In this document: positions 28,240 to 37,303 of the stretch, piece after piece
Numbering within the stretch: the first letter of the stretch is position 1
Layout of the letters: each line of letters begins with the position of its first letter
Source: OMPR01 sp965183835
GTDB taxonomy: Bacteria; Pseudomonadota; Alphaproteobacteria; Rhodobacterales; Rhodobacteraceae
Length of the DNA stretch: 64,000 bases
Direction of reading: 5' to 3'
Assembly: GCA_965183835.1 (NCBI GenBank)
Contig: CBCYME010000007.1
Location: forward strand, 1 to 64,000
Translations under genes and position numbers: made by a program
Notes under the pieces: generated by a model
Databases searched by the model: none
What the model was told of the DNA's origin: nothing
Seen by the model: only the letters and a program-made list of their open reading frames with translations

Positions 28240-28688
28240 ATGGGCCGATGCCACCTGAGACACAGGTTTGACCCCAATTTCGTGCAGATGTCCGCCCCTG
28301 CGGCAAAAAGATTTGTGATCCTTTCGTGACACAGCGCCTTTCAAGTACTATGTGGGGGCCAACCCTCTCACCGGAAACGGAGCTGCTTGCCGTGACTCGC
28401 CCGCAGACACCCCCCGCTCAGTGTACTGAGACCCCCCCTCTGAAACACAGCAGGCCAGAGATGGATTAACGACACCACACCGGGCCGCGTTTTACATCAA
28501 ACGCCCCCATGCAGAGAAAAACCCAACCGGGTGACCTGATTTCCCACTGTCATACTCACCGCTGCAAATGACACATCGGAAATCGCCCTTTTCTCTGTAT
28601 TCCAAACCTCAAGCGCGCTAGGGAGCGCGTGCCGAGACTAAGTTGAACAGCCAGCAGCAAACGAACTCTGTGGAATTGGAGCCCTTAC
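28240..28688. other. Intergenic region between cvpA terminator and purF
   Basis: About 450 bp without a supported gene. Short reading frames here lack ribosome binding sites and conserved sequence. A purF promoter should lie in the right half. GGAATTGGAGCCC just before the purF ATG is the likely ribosome binding region. No riboswitch-like or PurR-like site could be recognised by eye. Confidence 0.6.
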
Positions 28689-30212
28689 ATGTGCGGGATT
28701 TTAGGGATCGCAAGTCGGAACAACGACGTATTTGCGGAACTGTACGAAGGTTTGCTGATGCTCCAGCATCGTGGTCAGGATGCGTCAGGCATCGTTACTG
28801 ACACCGGCGAATTTTTCCGGGAACGCAAAGCCAACGGTTTGGTCAAGGACGTGTTCAAAGCCCAAGACGCCGACACGCTGACCGGGCGCATTGGCATGGG
28901 TCACGTCCGCTACCCAACAGCCGGCTCGCTCAGCGCAGCTGAGGCCCAACCGTTTTTCGTCAACGCGCCCTACGGCATCTATCTGGTGCACAACGGCAAT
29001 ATCACCAACACTGAAGAACAACGCGAAAAAGTTACGGCTAAGTACAGCCGCCACCTGCGTACCACCTCTGATTCCGAAATCATGCTGAACGTGCTGGCGG
29101 ACAAAGTGGCCGACGCGATCAAGGTCAACGGCAACGCTGATCCGGTGCGCAACGTCTTTGCTGGCGTCAAAATGATGATGGAACGCATCCAAGGCGCCTA
29201 TTCGGTGATCTGCCTGATTGCTGGCGTTGGCATGCTCGCGTTCCGCGACCCCAACGGCATTCGCCCCTTGTCCGTTGCCAAACGTGACGCCGACGGTGAC
29301 GGCGACGATTTCGCTTTTGCGTCCGAAGACGTGGCATTCGGCATCAACGGGTTCGAAAAAATCCGCGACGTCAAACCCGGCGAAGCGATCCTGATCGACC
29401 ACGACGGCAAAATGCACGAATTCCAAGCGGTCGAAGGCAACCTGACACCCTGTATCTTTGAATACGTTTATCTGGCGCGCCCCGATTCGCTGCTGGACGG
29501 CATTTCGGTCTACAAAACTCAGCTGCGTATGGGGCAGACACTGGCAAAACAGATCCAAGACAGCGGTCTGGACATCGACGCCATCATCCCCGTCCCTGAC
29601 AGCGCCCGCCCCGTGGCACTTGAAGTTTCCAACGCGACTGGCATCCGCTACCGCGAAGCACTAGTCAAAAACCGCTACGTGGGCCGGACTTTCATCATGC
29701 CCGGTCAGGAAGAGCGGCAGAAATCCGTTCGGCGTAAACTGAACGCTATTCCGCTTGAGATGAAAGATCGCAACATTCTGCTGATCGACGATTCCATCGT
29801 ACGCGGCAACACCATCAAAAAGATCGTCCAGATGTGCCGCGAAGCCGGTGCCAAAAAGGTCTACATCGCCAGCGCCTCGCCGCCCGTGATCTATCCCAAC
29901 GTCTATGGCATCGACATGCCAACCAAGCACGAGTTGATCGCCAACGGTCTCGATATCGAAGAGATTCGTCAGGAACTGGGCGCAGACGCACTGTTTTACC
30001 AGAAACTCGATGATCTGATCTGGGCCGCCACCGAAGGCAATCCGACGATCAAACAGTTCGATTGCTCTTGTTTTGATGGCCAATACATCACCGGCAGCGT
30101 CAGCGAGGGCTATCTTGATAGCCTCGAAAGCAGCAACCGCGTCAGCAAAAAAATCAAAGACATGCCTTCAGCCGGCGCATCGTGGAATGCCGCGAAACTG
30201 GCCACCGGCTAA
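28689..30212 (+). CDS. purF: Amidophosphoribosyltransferase
   Basis: A 507-residue glutamine PRPP amidotransferase, the first committed enzyme of purine synthesis. The N-terminal nucleophile cysteine is in MCGILGIAS, directly at the start with no long propeptide. The glutaminase domain has LQHRGQDASG and GHVRYPTAG. The PRTase domain has the PRPP loop NILLIDDSIVRGNT. The C-terminal part has cysteines in DCSCFDGQYITG, and no [4Fe-4S] B. subtilis-type arrangement is asserted. It has its own terminator. Confidence 0.96.
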   Translation: MCGILGIASRNNDVFAELYEGLLMLQHRGQDASGIVTDTGEFFRERKANGLVKDVFKAQDADTLTGRIGMGHVRYPTAGSLSAAEAQPFFVNAPYGIYLVHNGNITNTEEQREKVTAKYSRHLRTTSDSEIMLNVLADKVADAIKVNGNADPVRNVFAGVKMMMERIQGAYSVICLIAGVGMLAFRDPNGIRPLSVAKRDADGDGDDFAFASEDVAFGINGFEKIRDVKPGEAILIDHDGKMHEFQAVEGNLTPCIFEYVYLARPDSLLDGISVYKTQLRMGQTLAKQIQDSGLDIDAIIPVPDSARPVALEVSNATGIRYREALVKNRYVGRTFIMPGQEERQKSVRRKLNAIPLEMKDRNILLIDDSIVRGNTIKKIVQMCREAGAKKVYIASASPPVIYPNVYGIDMPTKHELIANGLDIEEIRQELGADALFYQKLDDLIWAATEGNPTIKQFDCSCFDGQYITGSVSEGYLDSLESSNRVSKKIKDMPSAGASWNAAKLATG

Positions 30213-30274
30213 CGGGCACCGGGTCACGCGCACTTTTCCGCCGATCCGATTCCACTCAAAATCTCGAACGATCC

Positions 30275-30300
30275 AAGGGGCCTACGGGCCCCTTTTCTTT
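30275..30300 (+). terminator. Rho-independent terminator after purF
   Basis: Perfect 8-bp arms AAGGGGCC and GGCCCCTT with a TACG tetraloop, followed by a T-rich run, 63 bp after the purF stop. Confidence 0.85.
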
Positions 30301-30404
30301 GGCCCCAAGCCGAAACAGCGAAACCCTGCCGCGCCGCAGCAAACCTGCTTTTACCCCTTTCCCGGCTCTGATACCTCCCCGCTCTGACATTTGTGCAAAC
30401 GGCC

Positions 30405-30674
30405 ATGACCGGGATAGGATCAGACGTGTCGAATACCAAAGTAAACTCGGCCGCCACCCAACAAGGGGTGATCCGCAAAAACCAGATCGCGATCTTGGGC
30501 GTCTTTGGCCCCAAGGATAAATTGCGCGCGCTTGTCCGCCTGTCCAATGGGCGTGTCGAACAAGTGAAAACGGGGGATCGCGTCGCCTCGGGTCAGATTG
30601 TGGCCATCGACGACAAGGGCATAATGCTGCGGCAAAGAGGCCAGACCAAGCGCATCGCCATCGCGGGCAGCTGA
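30405..30674 (+). CDS. Small protein with a PilP/GspC-like domain
   Basis: An 89-residue protein consisting mainly of a small beta domain: ILGVFGPKDKLRALVRLSNGR, then VKTGDRVASGQIVAIDDKGIML. The pattern of a hydrophobic strand, a Gly-Asp turn and a closing strand matches the periplasmic domain of PilP/GspC proteins. A GTG at 30393 is an alternative start. The end of the large protein at 61719-64000 begins the same motif (NLIGVYGTPANRR). There is no obvious signal peptide, which is odd for a GspC-like domain. It precedes an SDR gene by 41 bp. Confidence 0.65.
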   Translation: MTGIGSDVSNTKVNSAATQQGVIRKNQIAILGVFGPKDKLRALVRLSNGRVEQVKTGDRVASGQIVAIDDKGIMLRQRGQTKRIAIAGS

Positions 30675-30715
30675 TCCCCCTTGACCCAAGCCCTGCATCA
30701 GGTCAAACCCCGCTC

Positions 30716-31360
30716 ATGACCGATACGCCCAAACTCGCCCTGATCACTGGTGCCTCGCGTGGCCTAGGGGCCGCCCTCGCCGAGGCGCTTGCGCCCACCC
30801 ACCACATCATCGCTGTGGCCCGGACCACTGGCGCCCTCGAAGAGCTGGATGACCGCATTCAGGCCCAAGGTGGTTCTGCCACGCTGGCCCCAATGGACAT
30901 CACAGATCCCGCAGCCATGGCCACGCTGTGTCGCGGTATTCATGATCGCTGGGGCAAACTGGACCTGTGGCTGCACACCGCCATCCACGCAGCCCCCCTG
31001 ACACCTGCGCCCTTTGTTGACGCCAAGGATTGGACCAAATCGCTGGCGATAAACACAACGGCCACCTCGGTTTTGATCCCCTATATCGCGCCCCTGCTGG
31101 GTTCCGAAGGACAGGCCGTGTTCTTTGACGACCCCAAAGCGGGCGAAAAATTCTACGCCACCTACGGCGCCACCAAAGGCGCACAGATGTCACTGGCCCG
31201 CAGCTGGGCCGCGGAATCCGTAAAGACCGGCCCCCGCGTCACCATCGTCAAACCCGCACCCATGCCAACAGCCCTACGGGCGCGCTTTCACCCTGGTGAG
31301 GACCGCGATGTTCTGACCCCCGCCTCGGATGAGGCCGCACGCATCGTCGCAAGCCTGTAG
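30716..31360 (+). CDS. Short-chain dehydrogenase/reductase
   Basis: A 214-residue SDR. The nucleotide-binding motif is ITGASRGLGAAL and the catalytic Tyr/Lys are in YATYGATKGAQ (YxxxK). The catalytic serine position, usually before the YxxxK helix, is not clear (AVFFDDPKAG), so activity might be reduced. The substrate cannot be inferred. It ends 3 bp from the convergent Rieske gene. Confidence 0.85.
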   Translation: MTDTPKLALITGASRGLGAALAEALAPTHHIIAVARTTGALEELDDRIQAQGGSATLAPMDITDPAAMATLCRGIHDRWGKLDLWLHTAIHAAPLTPAPFVDAKDWTKSLAINTTATSVLIPYIAPLLGSEGQAVFFDDPKAGEKFYATYGATKGAQMSLARSWAAESVKTGPRVTIVKPAPMPTALRARFHPGEDRDVLTPASDEAARIVASL

Positions 31361-31363
31361 CGG

Positions 31364-32491
31364 TTACAGCGCGTCGCTATACCAGCGCGCAAAACTGGCC
31401 ACATTGGGCTCCAGATCCGGCTGGAACCGCCCCGACACCGCGTCGGGGTTTTCCATCCCACGCTGCTGATTGATCAGCGCAGGCACATCTTCGGCTAACG
31501 CCGCATCCAACCGTTCTAAATAGGCCGCCACCCGGGTGTCGAACCCGGGCAAGGCACAGGTCTCGGGATGGAAACAGGCGGTTTGCACCACCTTGCAACG
31601 GTTCGGGGCCACCGGATAGGCCTCATAACACCACAACGCATCGCTGTTGGCGGCAAAAGTCATATTGGGGAACACCCACGTATACCGCGCGCCTTGCGTC
31701 GCATGCCCCTGCAGGCCCGGCATATCCGGTAAGGCATTGTCCTGCGCACTCTCCAACAGCGCCCCGGTACCCTCGGTTCGCCCGAACTGTGTGGCAAACG
31801 CCCCCTGTACTAGATCCGCCGGATCGGGGGCGGCATAGATACTGTCGATGGAATCGGGATGCACAAACGGCAGGTGATAATATTCGTTGAACACCTCTAG
31901 GAACATTTTCCAGTTGCAATCGACCTCCAACTCACGCCGCCGCACGCTGCGCAGCTGCTCCAGTGGCCAAGACGCGTGAATGTCTAAAAAATCCCCCAGA
32001 TGCTGGTCCAACGGCCCCGCCGCCTGATCCAGACACACAAAGATAAACCCTGCGCGTTCTTCGACGCGGTAGGCGATTAACCCGTTGTCCGCACGATCAA
32101 ACCCGGTGGCCGCCTCCATCTGCGGCGCGGACACCAGCCGTCCGTCCAGCGCATAGAACCATGAATGGAACGGGCAGCGGATGCCCTTGCAGCTCCCCGC
32201 GCCATCCAACAATCGTGCCCCTCGATGGCGGCAAGTGTTGGCATAGGCACGCAATACCCCACCCTTGTCACGCACCAGCAAAACGGTCTGATCCGCGAAA
32301 TCCAGCGTGATGAAATCACCGGGGTCGGCCACCATATCTGACCGCCCGACGCCAACCCACCCTTGCCGGAAAAGCCGTTCGACCTCAATGTCTTGCGCGC
32401 CCGTCTTAGTGTAGCATTGCGGCGGCAAGCTTGACGCTTCTTCCGCCGCCTTACGACAATCCACAAACACCTCATCGCCTCGCATTGCCAA
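31364..32491 (-). CDS. Rieske non-heme iron oxygenase, alpha subunit
   Basis: A 375-residue aromatic-ring-hydroxylating-dioxygenase-type alpha subunit. The Rieske [2Fe-2S] motif is CRHRGARLLDG ... CPFHSWFY (CxH-N17-CxxH), and the mononuclear iron site is in NEYYHLPFVHPDS (His, His and a distal Asp). The overall form is close to GbcA/stachydrine-type demethylating oxygenases that act on quaternary amines, but the substrate is not certain. No beta subunit or reductase gene adjoins it. The start is at ATG 32491 or two codons later. Confidence 0.85.
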   Translation of the reverse strand: MAMRGDEVFVDCRKAAEEASSLPPQCYTKTGAQDIEVERLFRQGWVGVGRSDMVADPGDFITLDFADQTVLLVRDKGGVLRAYANTCRHRGARLLDGAGSCKGIRCPFHSWFYALDGRLVSAPQMEAATGFDRADNGLIAYRVEERAGFIFVCLDQAAGPLDQHLGDFLDIHASWPLEQLRSVRRRELEVDCNWKMFLEVFNEYYHLPFVHPDSIDSIYAAPDPADLVQGAFATQFGRTEGTGALLESAQDNALPDMPGLQGHATQGARYTWVFPNMTFAANSDALWCYEAYPVAPNRCKVVQTACFHPETCALPGFDTRVAAYLERLDAALAEDVPALINQQRGMENPDAVSGRFQPDLEPNVASFARWYSDAL

Positions 32492-32589
32492 ACCCTCCCT
32501 GACCGATGCCCAAACTCATGCGGACATCTCGCGTCAAGGACCAGATCCAGTCTGTTCCGAAAACGTCACCCTTGAAGAATTCGCAAGGC

Positions 32590-33459
32590 TCAGCTCAAGG
32601 CAACCCCATGGCGCCCGGCCAGATCGCAAAAGAACTGCCATGCCACCCGGCCAGACCGAGACCCGCGTGTAGCCTGCCACTCGATCGCCTCAGCCCTCAA
32701 CGTCGCCGCATCAACACTCAGCCCATGGGCGGCGCAATAGCCATTGATCATTGCAAGATATTCGTCCTGATCACAGGGATGGAACCCCAACCACAGCCCG
32801 AACCTGTCCGACAAAGACACCTTCTCTTCAACCGCCTCTGACGGATTGATCGCGCTCGACCGTTCGTTTTCAATCATATCGCGCGGCATCAAATGACGAC
32901 GGTTCGAGGTGGCATAAAACAACACGTTTTCGGGGCGCCCTTCGATGCCCCCATCGAGCACCGCCTTGAGGCTCTTGTAATGTTGATCATCATGGCTGAA
33001 CGACAGGTCGTCACAAAACAGAATGAACCGCTGTTCAGCACTGCGCAGATGGTTCAACAATTGCCCCACCGACGGCAGATCCTCGCGCTGCAATTCAACC
33101 AGCTTCAGCCCGTCAAAATCTGCTTGAACAGTGGCATGCACTGCTTTGACAAGGCTGGATTTCCCCATCCCGCGTGCCCCCCACAGCAGCGCATTGTTCG
33201 CGGCCAATCCGGCCGCAAACCGGCGGGTGTTTTCCAACAGCGTATCGCGCGACCGGTTGATCCCCACCAGCAGATCCAGATCGACCCGATTGACCGCAGC
33301 CACAGGGCTCAGCCGCTCCGGCTCCACATGCCAGACAAACGCACTCGCCACATTGAAATCAGGTGCCGGCAACGGCGCTGGCGACATCCGTTCCAAAGCT
33401 TCGGCAATGCGGATCATAGGGTCTTGGGTCACGAGGGGGCCTCCGTCTGATTTTGCCAA
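32590..33459 (-). CDS. DUF815 family AAA ATPase
   Basis: A 289-residue protein at the longest start (TTG 33459); the ATG at 33417 giving 275 residues is equally possible. Walker A is LLWGARGMGKSSLVKA, Walker B FILFCDDLSF, and a sensor region YATSNRRHL follows. DUF815 proteins are predicted single-stranded P-loop ATPases of unknown role, widespread in alphaproteobacteria. It lies 69 bp from the aldolase-II gene on the same strand. Confidence 0.85.
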   Translation of the reverse strand: MAKSDGGPLVTQDPMIRIAEALERMSPAPLPAPDFNVASAFVWHVEPERLSPVAAVNRVDLDLLVGINRSRDTLLENTRRFAAGLAANNALLWGARGMGKSSLVKAVHATVQADFDGLKLVELQREDLPSVGQLLNHLRSAEQRFILFCDDLSFSHDDQHYKSLKAVLDGGIEGRPENVLFYATSNRRHLMPRDMIENERSSAINPSEAVEEKVSLSDRFGLWLGFHPCDQDEYLAMINGYCAAHGLSVDAATLRAEAIEWQATRGSRSGRVAWQFFCDLAGRHGVALS

Positions 33460-33527
33460 ACCTCAAACCACGTTCCCACCTCAACAGCAAGAGCCAGCCC
33501 CTTGATCGTCGCCCTGATCGCCCACAC

Positions 33528-34292
33528 TCAGGTTGCGTAATCTGCCCCGCGCTGATCCAGCATTCGGATCAAACCAGGCCATTCTGTCTTTCCATTGTAA
33601 TTGTAATGCTCAGACGCCGCCATCTGATCCTGATATCGCGCCACCTTTTGCGGATCAATCAGATGCGGCTCACGTCCCATCGACAACGTCTTGATCTGCG
33701 TTGAACAGGTCTGGCGCAGAAAATATGCCCGGAAAAAGGCGGCGGCTGCCGTGTCACCCAGCGCATAATAGCCATGGTTCCGGCTGATTAGAATTTGATT
33801 TTGACCCAGTTTTTTAACGAAATGATCCCCAAAAGCATCATCCTCTTCAAACTCATACTCGATGTATCCGGTAATATTACCCAAATAGACAGCTGGCTGA
33901 TTGAGCGGCAACAACCCCTCTTCGATTGATCCAACCGCCATCACCTCCTCTTCATGCCCGTGCACAAAAAAGTTTGCTTCGGCACGCGACCCAAAGATCC
34001 ATTTGCACAAGTTCTGCACCCCATCGTTAAGCCAAGGCCCATCTGATCTGACTGGCTGGCCATCGGCATCGATCTTGATCATGTCCGATGCACGTGCTTC
34101 CTCCCAAAACATGCCATAGGGGTGCACAAGGTAGTGATCCGGTTGGTCAGGCACCCGCGCGCTGATGGCCCCATTCACCAAGTCTGACATGCCATAGTGG
34201 GCAACGATACGATACAAAGCCGCCAGTTCAACACGGGCCTGCCATTCAGCATCAGAGCAATCTTTCATCGGGTTTGGGGGGGTAACAGACAT
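33528..34292 (-). CDS. Class II aldolase/adducin family protein
   Basis: A 254-residue protein of the aldolase-II/adducin fold. Motifs: LVNGAISARVP, the zinc-binding HGHEEEV and the distal ISRNHGYYALGD with a further His. Enzymes of this family cleave or decarboxylate sugar or hydroxy-acid compounds with a divalent metal. The substrate is unknown, and no pathway partners adjoin. It is the first gene of a possible two-gene unit with the DUF815 ATPase. Confidence 0.82.
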   Translation of the reverse strand: MSVTPPNPMKDCSDAEWQARVELAALYRIVAHYGMSDLVNGAISARVPDQPDHYLVHPYGMFWEEARASDMIKIDADGQPVRSDGPWLNDGVQNLCKWIFGSRAEANFFVHGHEEEVMAVGSIEEGLLPLNQPAVYLGNITGYIEYEFEEDDAFGDHFVKKLGQNQILISRNHGYYALGDTAAAAFFRAYFLRQTCSTQIKTLSMGREPHLIDPQKVARYQDQMAASEHYNYNGKTEWPGLIRMLDQRGADYAT

Positions 34293-34410
34293 CTGTCGGT
34301 CCTTGTTGGGTCATTTTCTCTCTCATCGAAAAACGGATCAGATTGAGCGTCTGACACAAAGACGACATCAGGGTCTATTTTACACCCCTAGGATAAATTC
34401 CGACACCGCA

Positions 34411-34443
34411 ACAAAAAGGGCGCGCAGGTTGCCCCGCGCGCCC
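34411..34443 (-). terminator. Rho-independent terminator of the tat operon
   Basis: On the minus strand GGGCGCGC pairs with GCGCGCCC across a 10-nt loop, followed by TTTTTG, 22 bp after the tatC stop. Confidence 0.8.
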
Positions 34444-34464
34444 GTTGTTCAGATCTCCAAGGGA

Positions 34465-35376
34465 TTACTTGCCCTTGTCATCCGTATGTTCGTCACCGTC
34501 CTCATCATCGAACTCGGCAAGCATCGGATCATCAAAATGCCCATCCTCTTCGTCGTCGTAATACCCTTCTTCGCGCAACTTGGCTTCGCGTTTGGTTTCC
34601 ACCCGACGCACGAGGAAGATTGAGATCTCATAAAGACCGTAAACCACCACAAACAAGATAACCTGCGTGATCACATCCGGCGGAGTCACCAACGCGGCCA
34701 GAACCAGAATGGCGACCACCGCGTATTTGCGGACCGCACCCAGCCCCTCGGCACTGACCAGACCGGCCTTGCCCATCAGGGTCAACAGAACAGGCAACTG
34801 GAAACACAGACCAAACGCCACGATGAACTTGATCGTCAGGTTCAGATATTCCTGCGCCGAGCCCTGAAACACCACGCTCAGCGGCGCAGCTGCGCCCTCA
34901 GCCACGGCCTCGCCCCCGGTGCCAAATTGCTGGAACCCAAGGAAGAAATCATAAGCCAGCGGTGTCACCACATAAAACGCAAAGCTTGCACCCAGCAGGA
35001 ACATGAACGGCGATGCGATCATGAACGGCAGGAACGCGCCCTTTTCGTTCTTGTAAAGACCCGGCGCCACAAACCGCCACATCTGCATCCCCAGATAGGG
35101 AAACGACAGGATCAATCCCCCCAGCAACGAGACTTTGATCGCAACGAAAAAGCCCTCTTGCGGTGAGATAAAGATCAGATCGCAATCCTGCCCCCGCTCG
35201 GCCAACACCGTACACAGTGGGTTGGTGAGAAAGTTAAAGATCGGCGTCGCCACGGTGAAACAGATGATCATCCCGATCAGGAACGCCACCACACAGTGGA
35301 TCAGCCGATTGCGCAGCTCGGCCAGATGTTCGATCAGCGGGGCTGAGCTGTCTTCGATCTCGTCTGTGTTGCTCAT
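34465..35376 (-). CDS. tatC: Sec-independent protein translocase TatC
   Basis: A 303-residue inner-membrane protein, the receptor core of the twin-arginine translocase, which exports folded proteins. The N terminus LIEHLAELRNRLIHC and the FISPQEGFFVAIKVSL region hold the signal-peptide binding residues, and six membrane helices follow. The C-terminal tail is long and acidic (Asp/Glu-rich, residues about 260-303), a typical Rhodobacterales extension. It overlaps tatB by 4 nt (ATGA). The translocase would serve cofactor-bound exported enzymes; the cytoplasmic hydroxylase near the left edge is not an obvious substrate. Confidence 0.96.
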   Translation of the reverse strand: MSNTDEIEDSSAPLIEHLAELRNRLIHCVVAFLIGMIICFTVATPIFNFLTNPLCTVLAERGQDCDLIFISPQEGFFVAIKVSLLGGLILSFPYLGMQMWRFVAPGLYKNEKGAFLPFMIASPFMFLLGASFAFYVVTPLAYDFFLGFQQFGTGGEAVAEGAAAPLSVVFQGSAQEYLNLTIKFIVAFGLCFQLPVLLTLMGKAGLVSAEGLGAVRKYAVVAILVLAALVTPPDVITQVILFVVVYGLYEISIFLVRRVETKREAKLREEGYYDDEEDGHFDDPMLAEFDDEDGDEHTDDKGK

Positions 35377-35837
35377 GTTTTGGTCTCGGTTTCTGTGTTC
35401 AACGCCGCCTCGGCCTCATCCGCCTTGGCCAGTGCCTCGGCTGCTTCGCGCGCTTTGCGCTCTGCTGCGGCCCGCGCGGTCGAAGCTTGGATCTTTTTCG
35501 CAGCCTCAGCCCGCTCTGCCGCCAACTTGCCGGTTTCGCTGTCAGCATCGAACTTGGTCGGATCAATCGCTGATGTCATCTCGCGCGCGGCGTCTTTGAC
35601 ACCATCCATCGCAGCGCTGACCGGATTGCTTGCGGCTTTCAGCCCTTTGGCGATGTCATTGACACCCGACTCGTCCGCGGCGTCGTTCATTGCGGTGCTG
35701 AATTCACGCGCCATGCCTTTGGCCTTGCCGACCCAGCGTCCCACATTGCGGAACAGGATCGGCAAATCCTTAGGCCCTACGACAATCAGCGCCACAACGC
35801 CGATCACCAAAAGCTCGGTCCAGCCCAGATCGAACAT
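35373..35837 (-). CDS. tatB: Sec-independent protein translocase TatB
   Basis: A 154-residue protein with the TatB N-terminal helix FDLGWTELLVIGVVALIVVGPKDLP, an amphipathic helix, and a long Ala/Lys/Glu-rich tail (residues 90-154). TatB forms the signal-binding complex with TatC. The glutamate in the membrane helix (residue 8) marks it as TatB and not TatA. It is 6 bp downstream of tatA. Confidence 0.95.
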   Translation of the reverse strand: MFDLGWTELLVIGVVALIVVGPKDLPILFRNVGRWVGKAKGMAREFSTAMNDAADESGVNDIAKGLKAASNPVSAAMDGVKDAAREMTSAIDPTKFDADSETGKLAAERAEAAKKIQASTARAAAERKAREAAEALAKADEAEAALNTETETKT

Positions 35838-35843
35838 CTGCGC

Positions 35844-36071
35844 TTAGACCTTGTCTTTGTCGGTCGCAGAATCAGCCGCAGGGGTCACGTCTTTGGCGTC
35901 GTCGCTCAGCTCTTGATCCAACTCAGCAGTGCCTTCGTTCACACCCTTTTTGAACGAGGTGATGCCTTTGCCAACTTCGCCCATCAACGAGCTGATTTTG
36001 CCCCGACCAAACAGAACCAGAACGACGACGGCAATCAGCAGAAGGCCAGGCAGGCCAATATTGTTCAACAT
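35844..36071 (-). CDS. tatA: Sec-independent protein translocase TatA
   Basis: A 75-residue protein with the TatA transmembrane helix PGLLLIAVVVLVLFGRGKI, the FGR hinge and an amphipathic helix (SSLMGEVGKGITSFKKGV), then an acidic tail. TatA forms the translocation pore. The start at 36071 is set by GAGGAGAC upstream; the longer reading frame upstream shows no conservation. tatA-tatB-tatC are in the usual order on the minus strand. Confidence 0.95.
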   Translation of the reverse strand: MLNNIGLPGLLLIAVVVLVLFGRGKISSLMGEVGKGITSFKKGVNEGTAELDQELSDDAKDVTPAADSATDKDKV

Positions 36072-36225
36072 GTGATGTCTCCTCATGGGGCCCTGCGCAT
36101 CCCCGCGCCGGGCTTGAATTTCGCCTATAGGTGTAACGCGCGCCCCCGATCCGGGGAAAGGGACAGCGGTCCAGAATCCCGCACCGATCACGCAAATTGT
36201 GAACTTTCTCAGTGCGCCTCGCACC

Positions 36226-36249
36226 CAACTGACAGGTTTATGTCAGTTG
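36226..36249. promoter_or_regulatory. Perfect inverted repeat, candidate operator for the WYL regulator
   Basis: CAACTGACA and TGTCAGTTG are perfect 9-bp arms separated by 6 nt, 42 bp before the start of the 103-residue gene that precedes the YafY-type regulator. The location and the CTGACA/TGTCAG arms suggest autoregulation of that pair. This is inference from position and symmetry. Confidence 0.5.
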
Positions 36250-36290
36250 ACCCCTGCTAGGTCCACCCCATCAACCACAGGAGACTTGAT

Positions 36291-36602
36291 ATGACCAAAA
36301 ACGTAGCTGAAACTGTTAGCTTTACCCTCGCCCCCGGTGTCACCACAGATCAGTTCATCGCGCTAAGCCAGAAATCCGATGCTTTTGTGCGCCAAAACCC
36401 CGGGTTTATCTTTCGCCGCCTCAGTGCGGGTGAAGACGGACGCTGGACCGATACGGTGATCTGGGCCGACATGGAAACCGCTCAGGCCGCGGCCGCCGAT
36501 TTTCCAAAACAGGACTTTGCACCAGCCCTGATGGCCGCCATCGCCCCAGGAAGTGAAACGATGCGACACGAAACCATCCATTGGACCGTCGCCCCGTCTT
36601 GA
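36291..36602 (+). CDS. Small ABM/dimeric alpha-beta barrel-like protein
   Basis: A 103-residue protein that looks like a ferredoxin-like dimeric alpha/beta barrel of the antibiotic biosynthesis monooxygenase type: strand ETVSFTLAP, helix TTDQFIALSQKSDAFVRQ, then GFIFRRLS and a strand with TVIWADMETAQ. It is placed 32 bp before the WYL regulator on the same strand and after a strong inverted repeat. Function unknown; possibly the regulated target of that regulator. Confidence 0.65.
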   Translation: MTKNVAETVSFTLAPGVTTDQFIALSQKSDAFVRQNPGFIFRRLSAGEDGRWTDTVIWADMETAQAAAADFPKQDFAPALMAAIAPGSETMRHETIHWTVAPS

Positions 36603-36634
36603 CGCGCGCCCGGTGCCTGCGCCAAGGATAGCCC

Positions 36635-37300
36635 ATGCGCCGCACCGACCGCCTCTTTGATATCATCCAAATCCTGCGCGACGGTAAACTGCACCGCGCG
36701 CAGGACATCGCCACCCGACTCGAGGTGTCGGTGCGCACCATTTATCGCGATATGGACACGCTGACCGCTTCGGGCGTCCCAGTCGAAGGCGAACGCGGCG
36801 TCGGCTATATGGTCCGCGAAGCGATCACCCTGCCCCCGCTGACCCTCACCACCGAGGAACTCGAGGCGCTGAACCTTGGCATGGCCATCGTCGCCGAAGC
36901 CGCCGATCCCGCACTTAAATCCGCAGCCCTTTCGCTGGCTGACAAGATCGACGCGGTGCTACCCACCCAGACTGTGGCCGAGGCTGACGCCTGGAAATTC
37001 GCGGTCTATCCCTTTGCCGATGCCGCGCGCGGCTTTACCCATATGGCGCCGCTCCGGGCCGCGATCAAATCCCGCCAGAAACTGCGGCTCGTCTACCAGC
37101 GCATTGATGGGGAATTGACCGACCGCACCATCCGCCCGTTGCATATGGAATACTGGGGCCGCGTCTGGACGCTGACCGCTTGGTGCGAAAACAGAAATGA
37201 TTTCCGAGTGTTCCGCGTTGACCTTATCCAAGACGCAATGCCACTCCCCGAACTATTCATAGATGAACCCGGAAAGCGGCTAGAAGATTACGTGCCCTAA
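36635..37300 (+). CDS. YafY-type HTH regulator with WYL domain
   Basis: A 221-residue transcription factor. The N-terminal HTH_11 domain (RTDRLFDIIQILRDG ... TRLEVSVRTIYRDMDTLTASGVPV) is followed by a WYL domain with RLVYQR and LHMEYWGRVWTLTAWCENRNDFRVFR, which binds ligands or nucleic acid in this family. It lies after the 103-residue gene and an inverted repeat. Its target and ligand are unknown. Confidence 0.88.
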   Translation: MRRTDRLFDIIQILRDGKLHRAQDIATRLEVSVRTIYRDMDTLTASGVPVEGERGVGYMVREAITLPPLTLTTEELEALNLGMAIVAEAADPALKSAALSLADKIDAVLPTQTVAEADAWKFAVYPFADAARGFTHMAPLRAAIKSRQKLRLVYQRIDGELTDRTIRPLHMEYWGRVWTLTAWCENRNDFRVFRVDLIQDAMPLPELFIDEPGKRLEDYVP

Positions 37301-37303
37301 AAC

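Noticed and set aside
28164..28688. Purine-type riboswitch or small gene upstream of purF
   Set aside because: No three-way junction with conserved loops could be traced, and short frames there lack ribosome binding sites.
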